Notes under the pieces: generated by a model
What the model saw: the letters and a program-made list of their open reading frames with translations, nothing else
Told to the model about the DNA's origin: nothing
Databases searched by the model: none
Position numbers and translations under genes: made by a program
From: Opitutaceae bacterium
GTDB lineage: Bacteria > Verrucomicrobiota > Verrucomicrobiia > Opitutales > Opitutaceae
Direction of reading: 5' to 3'
DNA: 64,000 nucleotides
Assembly: GCA_016795565.1 (NCBI GenBank)
Contig: JAEUGW010000032.1
Location: 62,001-126,000, forward strand
Part shown: in pieces, positions 28,738 to 37,052 of the stretch
Layout of the letters: the number at the start of each line of letters is the position of its first letter
Position numbering within the stretch: position 1 is the first letter of the stretch

Positions 28738-28762
28738 ACGAGGCGTGGGTCCCCTGCCTCGT
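28738..28762. promoter_or_regulatory. Inverted repeat upstream of receptor 3
   Basis: ACGAGGC (28738-28744) and GCCTCGT (28756-28762) are exact inverse complements around 11 bases, in which GGG and CCC could pair further. It ends 24 bases before the receptor ATG. It could be a 5' UTR hairpin or a protein operator. A separate CTGCC/GGCAG hairpin lies just after the regulator stop (28605-28620). No LytTR-type site could be assigned by eye. Confidence 0.4.
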
Positions 28763-28786
28763 GCGACAAACACCACCCGAACACGC

Positions 28787-31471
28787 ATGAACTCAATACG
28801 CACTCCCCGCAGCCGGGGGCTGGCGCGACTGCTCGCGCTCACCCTGCCTGCCTTCGCGGCCACGGCCGCTTTTGCCCAGACCGCTGAAGAAACCAAGACC
28901 GAGGCCGACAAGCTGAAGCTCGAGACATTTTCGGTCACGGGTTCGCGCATCAAGCGCATCGACTCGGAAACCCCGCAGCCTGTCATTCGCATCACGGCGG
29001 CGGATTTCCAGTCCACGGGTTTCTCGACCCTCGGCGACGCCATTCGCGCCATGCCAGTGATCAACGGCGCCTCGCTCGTGTCCACCGATGGCGGCACCAG
29101 CTTCACGCCCGGCGTCAGTTCCTTCAATCTGCGCGGCCTCGGCAACAACAACACGCTCGTGCTCATCAACGGCCGCCGGGCGGCACCCTTCGCCTCCGCC
29201 GGCTTCAACGGCTTCCAGTCCGTGTTCGACCTCAACTCGATCCCGGTTGCGGCCATCGAGTCGTTTGAGATCCTGAAGGACGGCGCTTCGGCCATCTACG
29301 GCTCCGATGCGGTGGCCGGTGTGATCAACGTCAACCTCAAGAAAAACTACAGCGGCCTCACCACCGAGCTGTCCTGGGGTAACACCCTGCGAACCGACTC
29401 CGAGGAGCGCACCTTCTTCGCCATCATGGGCACACAGCAGGGCAAGATCAGCCTCGTCGCCACCCTCGACTACCAGCAGCGCGCCGCCATCTACGGCCGC
29501 GACCTGCCTTGGACCGACGAGACCGACGGTCGGCCCTACGGCGGCATTGATCAGAGCAGTTCCCAGCCACCCATCGCCGGTGTGCGCGGCCTCACCGGGT
29601 TGCCCGGTTTCGCCAACGGCCGGGCCACCTTCCTCACACCCCAGGCGAATCCGACCCTCGCCAACGCCGTAAACCAGACGCCGCTCTACAACTTCCAGGA
29701 GCGTGCGGGCCTCACGCCCGAGACACGCGCCTTCGGCTTCTACACCCGCGCGGCCTTCGAGTATTCCGAGGCGCTCACCGCCTACCTGGAACTCTCCTTC
29801 CGCCGGAGCGAGGTCTTCATCGACGCCGCGCCGACGAACTATTTTTCGGCTAATGAACTCGGCGACAGTCCCTCCGGCGCGGGCATCTTTCCCGCCACCA
29901 ATCCCTTCAATCCCTTCGGGCAGAACGTGCTCGATTTGCGCTATCGGCTCAACGAACTCGGCAACCGCGTCCAGGAATCCATCGCCGACACGCCGCGCCT
30001 GGTCCTCGGACTTGAAGGCAAGCTTCCGCTCGACGGCTGGACCTACGATGCCGGCGTCACCTACTCGAAGAACACCGTCACGCAGCTCGCGCATAACCAG
30101 ACCTCGGACCGGCTCGTGCAGAACGCCCTCAACGGCATCGTGCTCAACGGCACGCTGCGCCACCTCAATCCCTTCGGGCCGAATGATCCCCTGATTCTCA
30201 ACTACCTTCGCATCACCAATCCGAATTGGGACACCTTCGAGGTTCGCGGGGCGGATGCCAGCCTCTCCGGGCCCGTCTTCACCCTGCCGGCCGGCACGGT
30301 GAATCTCGCCGTCGGCGGTGAGCTCCGCACCGAGGATCTCCGCAACATTGGCACCCAGCTCAACCGCGACGGCCAGTTGGTCGGCGGCGGCCAGGCCTCC
30401 GACACCGCCGGCGACCGCCGCCTCTACTCCGCCTATGCGGAGATCAACGTGCCTCTGCTCAAGGATTCCCCCGCCGGCTCGCTTGAACTCCAACTCGCCG
30501 GCCGCTTTGAGAGCTACAGTGATTTCGGCGAGACCACCAAGCCGAAGATTGCCGCCGTTTACCGGCCGGTGCCCGAGCTGCTCGTGCGCGGCTCCTTCGG
30601 CCAGTCATTCCTCGCGCCGAACCTGGCCTACCTCTACACGAGCCAGAGCGTGAGCTTCACGGCCAATTCGCTGCCCGATCCGCTTCGGCCGGGTGATCCC
30701 GCCACGCAGATCCGCCAGTTCGGCGGCGGCAACCGCAACCTCCAGCCGGAAGAGACCGATGTCACCTACGCGGGCGTCGTCCTCCAGCCCTTCGCCCGCC
30801 GCGGCCCCAAGCTCCTGCGCGACCTCTCCTTCGGCGTCGATTACATCAAGTTCGAGCAGACCAACCTCATTGCCCGCCTCACGGCCAACCAGATCCTCGC
30901 CAACCTCGGGGCCTTCGGCAATCTGGTTGTCCGCAACGCGCCGGCCGTCGGCGAGACGGTCGGCACCATAAACGGCGTGCTCACCACCTGGCAGAATCTC
31001 TCGACGGCTGACTTCGAGGCCTACGACTTCAACGCTCGGTGGGTGCTCCCCAAGGGCCACTACGGCCAGTTTCGCGTGGACCTGTCCGCCACCTACACGG
31101 AGAACGTCTCCGGCACCGGCTCCACGGGCGCAGCGTTCGATCAGGACGGCGACTACAATTTCCCGCTTTGGCGCGCGAACGCCACCCTGGCATGGAACCG
31201 AGGCCCGTGGGCTGCCTCGGCCTACGTCACCTACATCGGCGATTACACCACGCTCGGCTCCGGCTTGGTCACCCCGGACGTGAAGCAGCAGATCGTCGTC
31301 AACCCGCAGATCTCCTACCGCGGCTTCGGCAAGTCCACGATCACCGTCGGGGCGCGCAACGCGCTGAATACCACCCCGCCCATGGATCCCTCGGACTCCA
31401 AGCTCTTCAACGAGAACGTGAACCTCGTGGAGCCGCTCTTCCTCTACGTCCGCTGGTCGAAGGACTGGTAA
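28787..31471 (+). CDS. TonB-dependent outer-membrane receptor
   Basis: An 894-residue protein starting MNSIRTPRSRGLARLLALT, with a signal peptide ending AFAQ near residue 33. The start of the mature part, KLETFSVTGSRIKRIDSETPQP, closely matches the receptor at 6281. The plug has FNLRGLGNNNTLVLINGRR and ILKDGASAIYGSDAVAGVINV. The barrel ends FLYVRWSKDW. It imports an unknown ligand; it does not share the leader of the receptors at 1078 and 6281. It follows the binding protein/LytS/LytTR operon on the same strand with a 188-base gap. Confidence 0.92.
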   Translation: MNSIRTPRSRGLARLLALTLPAFAATAAFAQTAEETKTEADKLKLETFSVTGSRIKRIDSETPQPVIRITAADFQSTGFSTLGDAIRAMPVINGASLVSTDGGTSFTPGVSSFNLRGLGNNNTLVLINGRRAAPFASAGFNGFQSVFDLNSIPVAAIESFEILKDGASAIYGSDAVAGVINVNLKKNYSGLTTELSWGNTLRTDSEERTFFAIMGTQQGKISLVATLDYQQRAAIYGRDLPWTDETDGRPYGGIDQSSSQPPIAGVRGLTGLPGFANGRATFLTPQANPTLANAVNQTPLYNFQERAGLTPETRAFGFYTRAAFEYSEALTAYLELSFRRSEVFIDAAPTNYFSANELGDSPSGAGIFPATNPFNPFGQNVLDLRYRLNELGNRVQESIADTPRLVLGLEGKLPLDGWTYDAGVTYSKNTVTQLAHNQTSDRLVQNALNGIVLNGTLRHLNPFGPNDPLILNYLRITNPNWDTFEVRGADASLSGPVFTLPAGTVNLAVGGELRTEDLRNIGTQLNRDGQLVGGGQASDTAGDRRLYSAYAEINVPLLKDSPAGSLELQLAGRFESYSDFGETTKPKIAAVYRPVPELLVRGSFGQSFLAPNLAYLYTSQSVSFTANSLPDPLRPGDPATQIRQFGGGNRNLQPEETDVTYAGVVLQPFARRGPKLLRDLSFGVDYIKFEQTNLIARLTANQILANLGAFGNLVVRNAPAVGETVGTINGVLTTWQNLSTADFEAYDFNARWVLPKGHYGQFRVDLSATYTENVSGTGSTGAAFDQDGDYNFPLWRANATLAWNRGPWAASAYVTYIGDYTTLGSGLVTPDVKQQIVVNPQISYRGFGKSTITVGARNALNTTPPMDPSDSKLFNENVNLVEPLFLYVRWSKDW

Positions 31472-31498
31472 GCCCGGGCGCAGGAATCAGCCCATCTT

Positions 31499-31530
31499 GC
31501 GGCGGCCCCACCGGGCCGCCGCTTTCTTTT
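31499..31530 (+). terminator. Rho-independent terminator after receptor 3
   Basis: GCGGCGGCCC and GGGCCGCCGC flank the loop CACC, and TTTCTTTT follows. It lies 28 bases after the receptor stop. Confidence 0.9.
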
Positions 31531-31584
31531 GGCTCCCCATCTCTCCAATGTTGCCGCTGTGCAGGCGACGGCCAGACTGTCCGC

Positions 31585-32079
31585 GTGAGAATCCCCGTCG
31601 GTCTCCTTGGCTTGCTCCTCATGGGAGGCTTTGACGCCTCCGCCCAGGCCGCGCTGCCGCCAGAGTCCCGGCAGTTCGATTTCTGGATCGGTGAGTGGGA
31701 CGTGACGAATCCTGCCGGGAAGGCGGCGGGGCGAAGCCGCATCGAGGCAATCGCCGGCGGAGCCGGTTTGCTCGAGACCTGGACCGGTGCCACGGGCTAT
31801 TCCGGCCGCAGCCTCAATGCCTGGAACGCCGCCAGGAAACAGTGGCAGCAGTTCTGGGTCGGCAGCGATGGCGGCGTGCTGGAGCTCAACGGCGGCCTCG
31901 TGGATGGCCGCATGGTGCTCACAGGCGAGCACAACGTGCGCGGCAGACATCTCATCGAGCGCATCACCTGGACACCCAACGCCGACGGCTCGGTGCGCCA
32001 GCACTGGGAGCAATCCGCCGACGCCGGCAAAACGTGGACGACGGCCTTTGACGGGCTGTATCGGAAGAAGGCGGGCTGA
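31585..32079 (+). CDS. Secreted DUF1579-like protein
   Basis: A 164-residue protein. The GTG at 31585 is chosen because it gives a complete signal peptide (RIPVGLLGLLLMGGFDASAQA); an ATG at 31621 would cut it. The mature part has FDFWIGEWDVTNPAGKAAGRSRIE, SLNAWNAARKQWQQFWVGSDG and HWEQSADAGKTWTTAFDGLYRKK, the pattern of small extracytoplasmic lipocalin-like domains annotated as DUF1579 or similar. Biochemical role unknown; ligand binding is plausible. It may be a separate transcript because a terminator precedes it. Confidence 0.75.
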   Translation: MRIPVGLLGLLLMGGFDASAQAALPPESRQFDFWIGEWDVTNPAGKAAGRSRIEAIAGGAGLLETWTGATGYSGRSLNAWNAARKQWQQFWVGSDGGVLELNGGLVDGRMVLTGEHNVRGRHLIERITWTPNADGSVRQHWEQSADAGKTWTTAFDGLYRKKAG

Positions 32080-32084
32080 GGTGG

Positions 32085-32113
32085 GTGTGGCCCGGGTCTC
32101 CGACCCGTGCCAC
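32085..32113. repeat. Imperfect palindrome between convergent genes
   Basis: CGGGTC (32093-32098) and GACCCG (32102-32107) form the core, with GTGG (32087-32090) and CCAC (32110-32113) as outer arms. It lies in the 108-base gap between the DUF1579-like gene and the MlaD-like gene, which converge. It may be a dispersed palindromic repeat. Confidence 0.5.
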
Positions 32114-32187
32114 GGTCGGCGGGCGGCAGGCGCCTCGACAGACTTGGGGTTCTGAGCCCGTAGAGCGGAGAGGCCGACCCAAGCGGT

Positions 32188-33180
32188 TCAGAACAGCGCG
32201 CCGGCCACCACGCCGACGGCGGTGATGGGGCCCTGGTCGCCCAGGCCGTCGAGCGCGCGGTCGGCCTTCTTCATCGTGGTTTGCAGGCTCAGGTAGAGAC
32301 TGTCGTCGGCGATCAGCTTGCCGATGGTGCCCTGGCCGCTGTTCAGCTTGGCGGAGACCTCGCGCAGGTTGTTGAGCGAGACCTTCAGGCTCTGGCTGGT
32401 GGGTTCGTCGTAGAGGAGCAGACCGAGGGTGCCCTTGCCGGCCTTCACGTCGGCGACGATGTGCTTGGCGTCGCCCATGAAGGTGCGGGCATCGGCGGCG
32501 GCGGCCTTGATCTCGGTGACGGAGGCGAGCAGGTCGTCGTGTAGCTTGGGCTCATTGATCAGTTTCCCCAAAGTGCCTTCGCTGGTTTTGATCTTGGCGG
32601 TGATGTCCTGCAGGTTGCTGATGGTCGCGGTGAGCTTGGGGCCGTTGTCGGTGACCAGCTTGTCGAGGCGTTGGAAAATGCCGCCGCCGTCGCTGCCCGC
32701 GCCCATGGATTTGCCGATCTCGCCGACAACCTGCTCGAGCTTGGAGCCGAGGTTGCCGAGCTGGCTGATGACCTCGCTCATGTCCACCGTGGCCTTGGTG
32801 CTGATCTCGTCGCCGTCCTTGAGCAGCTCGACACCCGGGGTGCCGAAGGTGACGCCGAGGTAGTTGCTGCCGAGGAGGCTGGATTGCTCCACGCTGGCGA
32901 CGGCGTCGGAGGGGATTTTCACGCCCGGCTCGATGGCAAGGAGGGCCTCGACCCGGTGTCCGGCGAGGCGGGTGAGCTGGACGGCGCCGACCTTGACGCC
33001 GGCCATGCGGATCTCGTCGCCGGACTTGAGGCCCTTGAGGTTGGCAAAGCCGGCCACGAGGGTGTAGCCGGGCTTCTTGAAGAGCCGCCCGCCGTTGAGC
33101 GACTCGAAGGTGATCCAGGCGAGCGCCAGTCCGAGGAGGAAAAAGAGGCCGACGCGGATGCTTTGCGATTTGTTATTCAT
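32188..33180 (-). CDS. MlaD-like MCE-domain lipid transport protein
   Basis: A 330-residue protein with one N-terminal membrane helix (VGLFFLLGLALAWITFESL, residues 10-28) and an MCE domain (about 35-115: YTLVAGFANLKGLKSGDEIRMAGVKVGAV). A long helical C-terminal region (about 130-310) has heptad-like repeats such as NLQDITAKIKTSEGTLGKLINE and GTIGKLIADD. MCE proteins form rings or tubes that carry phospholipids between membranes in Mla systems. It is last in the operon WPLF-repeat protein/MlaE/MlaF/MlaD and overlaps the ATPase gene by 8 bases. Confidence 0.93.
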   Translation of the reverse strand: MNNKSQSIRVGLFFLLGLALAWITFESLNGGRLFKKPGYTLVAGFANLKGLKSGDEIRMAGVKVGAVQLTRLAGHRVEALLAIEPGVKIPSDAVASVEQSSLLGSNYLGVTFGTPGVELLKDGDEISTKATVDMSEVISQLGNLGSKLEQVVGEIGKSMGAGSDGGGIFQRLDKLVTDNGPKLTATISNLQDITAKIKTSEGTLGKLINEPKLHDDLLASVTEIKAAAADARTFMGDAKHIVADVKAGKGTLGLLLYDEPTSQSLKVSLNNLREVSAKLNSGQGTIGKLIADDSLYLSLQTTMKKADRALDGLGDQGPITAVGVVAGALF

Positions 33181-33976
33181 GGCTGTTCTCCAGTTGTTGG
33201 AAGCGGGGATTCTTGAGGTCGATGACCGGGTTGAGGAAGTTGGCGATGACGGGATCGGCGGGGGACTTGAATTCGGCCGGCGTGCCGACGCCGCGGATGC
33301 GGCCGTCCATCACGAAGGCGATGCGGTCGGCGATGGCAAAGGCGAGGTCGCGGTCGTGGGTGACGACGACGCTGGTGACGGCGGTCTGCTCGCGCAGGGT
33401 GGCGATGATCTCGGTCAGCGTGGCCGACATCACCGGATCGAGCTCAGAGGTGGGCTCGTCGTAGAGGAGCAACTGCGGCTCCATCACGAGGGCGCGGGCG
33501 ATGGCCACGCGCTTCTTCATGCCGCCGGAGAGGTCGGAGGGGAACTTGTGGGCGGCCTTCTCCAGCGAGAGGATGGAGAGGGCGTGCATGACGCGGTCGC
33601 GGATGCCGGCCTCGTTGCACAGGCGGTGTTCGCGGGGGTAGAGGGCGAGGTTGTCGTAAACCGAGAGCGAGTTGAAGAGCGCGCCGGCCTGAAAGACGAG
33701 GGCAAGGTGGACCTTGTTGCGCGTCTCGGGGTCGGCGGCGTCGAACTCGCCGATCTTCACCTCGCCGCTGGTGGCGGTTTCCAGGCCGGCCATGTGTTTG
33801 AGGATGACGGTCTTGCCGGAGCCGCTGGGGCCCATGATGCAGAAAATCTCACCGGGGCGCACCTCGAGGCTGACATCCTTGAGGACGGTGGTCCGGCCGA
33901 AGGTCTTCGTCAGGTGGGCCACGGTGACGCCAAACGTCTTGCCGACAAAGGGGGAGGCGGTGAACGACGAGCTCAT
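33173..33976 (-). CDS. MlaF-like ABC transporter ATP-binding protein
   Basis: A 267-residue ATPase with Walker A GPSGSGKT, signature DLSGGMKKRVAIARAL, Walker B LLLYDEPTSELDP and switch His in VVVTHDRD. The sequence after Walker B matches ATPases of MCE (Mla/Tgd) transporters. The ATG at 33976 is chosen; the in-frame extension upstream lies in an intergenic palindromic repeat and is not protein-like. It energises phospholipid movement with the permease at 34068. Confidence 0.94.
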   Translation of the reverse strand: MSSSFTASPFVGKTFGVTVAHLTKTFGRTTVLKDVSLEVRPGEIFCIMGPSGSGKTVILKHMAGLETATSGEVKIGEFDAADPETRNKVHLALVFQAGALFNSLSVYDNLALYPREHRLCNEAGIRDRVMHALSILSLEKAAHKFPSDLSGGMKKRVAIARALVMEPQLLLYDEPTSELDPVMSATLTEIIATLREQTAVTSVVVTHDRDLAFAIADRIAFVMDGRIRGVGTPAEFKSPADPVIANFLNPVIDLKNPRFQQLENSHE

Positions 33977-33992
33977 GGGAGTAAAGCGGGTC

Positions 33993-34042
33993 TGTAGCGG
34001 CGGTCTGTGACCGCCGAACGGCACTCATAGAGCGCCGCTACA
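33993..34042. repeat. Nested palindromic repeat between the MlaE-like and MlaF-like genes
   Basis: TGTAGCGGCG (33993-34002) and CGCCGCTACA (34033-34042) are exact inverse complements. Inside them CGGCGGTC (33998-34005) and GACCGCCG (34009-34016) form an alternative 8-bp hairpin. It fills most of the 91-base gap within the operon, where neighbouring genes otherwise overlap. It looks like a dispersed palindromic (REP-like) element. Confidence 0.75.
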
Positions 34043-34067
34043 GTTGGACTGGGCAGACAAAACGAGT

Positions 34068-34826
34068 TCATGAGAAGAGGAGGGCTTTGGTGACGAAGTA
34101 ATCGAGCACCAGGATGAGGATGAGCGAGGTGACGACGGCCTTCGTCACGGAGGCGCCAATCTCGCGCGGGCCGCCGCGGGTGTTGAGCCCGATATAGCAG
34201 CAGACGAGGATGATCACGAAGCCGAAGACCTCGGCCTTGACCAGGCCGTCCATGATGTCCTTCGGTTTCATGTAGGCTTTCAGGGCGCTGAAATAAGCCT
34301 CGGAATCGACGGCGATGGTGGCCGTGTATTGGCTGACCAGCGCACCGCCATACCAGCCGCAGAGGTTGGCGATGATGGCGAGGACTGGCATCATGACGAT
34401 GATCGCCGCCAGGCGGGGCAGCACGAGCATGCGCTCGGGCGGGATGTTCATGGTCGTGAGGGCGTCGATCTCCTGGTAAACCTTCATCGACGCCAGTTCC
34501 GCGGTGATGGCGGAGCCGACCCGGCCGGCGATGAGGATGGCCACCATGACGGGGCCGAGTTCCCGGGCCATGGTGAGGCCGACCAGCGTGCCGATGAACT
34601 GCTTGGCGCCGAAATTCTCCATGCTGTAGCCGCTTTGCAGCGCGAGCACGCTGCCGATGAAGAAGCTCAGGATGGTGACGATGGGCAGCGAGGTGTAGCC
34701 GATGAGGTAGCACTGCTCGATGAAGCGCGCGCGCTGGCGCGGCAGCGTGGGCAGGTGTTTCAGCGTGTCCACCAGCAGGAGGAGGGTGCCTCCGATGTGG
34801 CCGATGATGGCGGTTAGGAAATTCAT
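34068..34826 (-). CDS. MlaE-like ABC transporter permease
   Basis: A 252-residue integral membrane protein with five or six hydrophobic segments. The MlaE family core is visible: QFIGTLVGLTMARELGPVMVAILIAGRVGSAITAELASMKVYQEIDALTTMNI at about residues 75-130. LIGYTSLPIVTILSFFIGSVLALQSG precedes it. It forms the inner-membrane part of the phospholipid transporter with the ATPase at 33173. Its start overlaps the stop of the WPLF-repeat gene by 4 bases. Confidence 0.95.
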   Translation of the reverse strand: MNFLTAIIGHIGGTLLLLVDTLKHLPTLPRQRARFIEQCYLIGYTSLPIVTILSFFIGSVLALQSGYSMENFGAKQFIGTLVGLTMARELGPVMVAILIAGRVGSAITAELASMKVYQEIDALTTMNIPPERMLVLPRLAAIIVMMPVLAIIANLCGWYGGALVSQYTATIAVDSEAYFSALKAYMKPKDIMDGLVKAEVFGFVIILVCCYIGLNTRGGPREIGASVTKAVVTSLILILVLDYFVTKALLFS

Positions 34827-36280
34827 GACGGCGGGGCCCCGGCTGGCTTGTTAGAGTTTTTCCGGTTGAAATCGAACAGGAAGAGTCGCCAGGCCCGCTC
34901 GCCGGGGCGGCGGGTCAGCCCGATGACGCCGTTGCCCAAGGCGACGCGCTGTTGCGCGGTGCCGGTCTGCACGCTGAGGAGCGGCCCGAGGTGGAATTCC
35001 TTGCCGGTCGCGCTGCGACGCCAAGTGACGGCCTTCCACAGCAGGGAATGGCGCGAGGTGGCGGCATCCGTCCGGTCGTAACGATAGAGCGCGAAGAGTG
35101 GCGTGTAGAGCTGGCGGACGATGTCGTTGGTCGGAAAGAAGACCTCGAGGGGGCTGAGCACCTGCACCTGCTGGCGGCCGGCCCCGTTGTCCCAGGCGCT
35201 GAGCAGGGGCCAAAGGTGGGTCTTGTGCGCGGGCGCGGCGGCGGGATTGGTCAGGCTGCGCTGTGTCTGAGACCAGAAGAGAAAATAGAGCAGCTGGTTC
35301 TTTTCCTGCATCAGGCCGGCTTCCTGCCACTCGGCGTGACGGTAAAGCGGCCAGAGCGCCCAAGTCTTGTCGTAGCCCTTGATGACGGAGTGGGAGTAGA
35401 ACGGTGTCCAGCGGTTGATGAGGCGCTGGTCGCCGCGCGCCTGGACGATGAACGGCCAGAAGTAGCGTTGCTCGTCGTAGCGGTAAGGCTGGGTGCGGTG
35501 CGTGTAGCCGAAGAAGGGCCAGCCGTAGGTCTCGCTGATGTAGCCCGGGGCGGTGTCACGGGTGTAGAAGGGCAGGGCACCGACGCTCACGGTGGGTTCC
35601 GGCTCGGAGAGGTTGCGGGCGGATTTGTAGAAGAGCGGCCACAGGTAGAAGTGGCGGTCGTAGTCGCCGTCGCGCCCGCGGTGGCCGAAGAGCGGCCAGA
35701 ACTCGAAGCCGTGGTGACCCGCGCCGCCGATGAAACGCAGGAACGGCCACGGCGCGGTCGTGATCTCCATCCCGGACTTTTCGCTGCGCAGGTAGAGCGG
35801 GAAGGCATACCACGACAGCGCATCCTTGCCGAAACGGTGCTTGATCGTGCCGGCGACGGGCAGGAGCGCGCGATAGCTCGTCGCCGGATCGCCCGTTTGC
35901 TTGGAAAAATAGAACGGCCAGACATCCAGGCCGCGCTCGCCGGGCTGTCCGGCTGCGGTTTGGTGGCGGAGATTGACGAGCTTGAAGAAGCTGAACTCGC
36001 GGTAACCGGGCTGATTTTGCCAGGTGAAGAGCGGGTAGAGGAGGGTGGCGGTCTCCCGATCACCGATCTTGGCCTGCAGGAACAGCGGTCGGATGCCCGA
36101 CACCTCGCCGGCGGCCTGCTGCGAAAACACCAGCGGCCCGAGATATTGTTCGGTCTCAGCCGGGGCGGCGGGCGGAGCCTGGCGCACGACCAGCGGCCAG
36201 CCGTTCTGCTCCTCGGCGCGGAGGACGGCAGCGGCAAGCAGGCCAGCACAGAGCGGCCAGACTAGGTGTCGGGAAAACAT
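34823..36280 (-). CDS. Secreted WPLF-repeat protein heading the Mla-type operon
   Basis: A 485-residue protein of no family I recognise. It has a signal peptide (MFSRHLVWPLCAGLLAAAVLRA). The rest carries about 13 short repeats of the form aromatic-Pro-[LF]-[FLY], for example at about residues 82, 121, 160, 178, 195, 214, 254, 275, 310 and 357, spaced some 15-45 residues apart and often followed by basic and acidic residues. The pattern suggests repeated beta-strands or hairpins, perhaps a barrel or a periplasmic bridge. It is the first gene of the operon and overlaps the MlaE-like gene by 4 bases (ATGA), so a role in outer-membrane lipid transport is likely (inference). Confidence 0.85.
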   Translation of the reverse strand: MFSRHLVWPLCAGLLAAAVLRAEEQNGWPLVVRQAPPAAPAETEQYLGPLVFSQQAAGEVSGIRPLFLQAKIGDRETATLLYPLFTWQNQPGYREFSFFKLVNLRHQTAAGQPGERGLDVWPFYFSKQTGDPATSYRALLPVAGTIKHRFGKDALSWYAFPLYLRSEKSGMEITTAPWPFLRFIGGAGHHGFEFWPLFGHRGRDGDYDRHFYLWPLFYKSARNLSEPEPTVSVGALPFYTRDTAPGYISETYGWPFFGYTHRTQPYRYDEQRYFWPFIVQARGDQRLINRWTPFYSHSVIKGYDKTWALWPLYRHAEWQEAGLMQEKNQLLYFLFWSQTQRSLTNPAAAPAHKTHLWPLLSAWDNGAGRQQVQVLSPLEVFFPTNDIVRQLYTPLFALYRYDRTDAATSRHSLLWKAVTWRRSATGKEFHLGPLLSVQTGTAQQRVALGNGVIGLTRRPGERAWRLFLFDFNRKNSNKPAGAPPS

Positions 36281-36428
36281 GCTTGGTGAACTGGGTAAGG
36301 CATTGCCTTTGCACAGCGCGACAGCCAGTTAGGTCGCTGGCTGGAGACTGCGGGAGGTAGAGCTAAATCGCCCCCCGGCCCCGTGCAAATGCTATGTTAA
36401 TACAACCACTGGCGGCAGGAAGTGTTCC

Positions 36429-36451
36429 CATATCCCGGCGGACGGGATATG
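36429..36451. repeat. Perfect inverted repeat upstream of rsmD
   Basis: CATATCCCG and CGGGATATG flank GCGGA, a 9-bp stem. It ends 31 bases before the rsmD start in a 202-base spacer otherwise without recognisable features. It could be an operator, a leader hairpin or a dispersed repeat. Confidence 0.55.
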
Positions 36452-36482
36452 CCGCGCTGGCCATCCCCGAGGAAGCAGCCCC

Positions 36483-37052
36483 ATGCGCATAACCGGCGGG
36501 TTGGCTCGCGGCATCCCGTTGGTGCTGCCCAAAGGCGATGCGGTCCGCCCGGCGACCGACGCCTTGCGCCAGGCGGTCTTTTCCAGCCTGGCTGCCCGTG
36601 TGGCGGGGGCGCGGTTTCTGGATCTGTTCGCCGGCAGCGGTGCCTACGGCCTTGAGGCGCTCAGCCGCGGGGCGGCCGGCGGGGTGTTTGTGGAAAAAAA
36701 CGCCCGCACGGCGGACTTCATTCGCCAGAACGTCACCGCCGTCTGCAAGAGCCTCGGGCGGCCGCCTGACGACCTGCAGGTGGTGACCGCCGACGCGACC
36801 CACGTGATGCCGGGCGAGGCACCGGACCTGGTGTTCATCGACCCGCCGTATGAGATCATCCCCGAGGTGGCGCCGAAGCTGTTTGGCCGGCTGGATGAAC
36901 TGCTCCGGGGAAAACCCGAAGCACTCGTCGTGTTTGAGATGCCCGGCGAGGTGGCGCTTGCGCCGCCGGGTTGGACTTGCCTGAAGCAACTCGGCAAGGG
37001 CGCGCGGCAGCCGACGGTGCGGATTTTCAGAGCCAGCCCAGCCTCGCCTTGA
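36483..37052 (+). CDS. rsmD: 16S rRNA (guanine(966)-N2)-methyltransferase
   Basis: A 189-residue SAM-dependent methyltransferase. MRITGGLARGIPLVLPKGDAVRP at the N-terminus, FLDLFAGSGAYGLEALSRGA (SAM loop, about residues 40-60) and the catalytic DPPY (LVFIDPPYEIIPE, about residue 120) match RsmD. It methylates 16S rRNA during small-subunit assembly. Its last 26 bases overlap the 3' end of the convergent rsmE gene. Confidence 0.93.
   Translation: MRITGGLARGIPLVLPKGDAVRPATDALRQAVFSSLAARVAGARFLDLFAGSGAYGLEALSRGAAGGVFVEKNARTADFIRQNVTAVCKSLGRPPDDLQVVTADATHVMPGEAPDLVFIDPPYEIIPEVAPKLFGRLDELLRGKPEALVVFEMPGEVALAPPGWTCLKQLGKGARQPTVRIFRASPASP

Noticed and set aside
28793..30493. A 566-codon minus-strand open frame opposite the third receptor
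   Set aside because: It is antisense to a receptor with a signal peptide, plug and barrel; no independent support.
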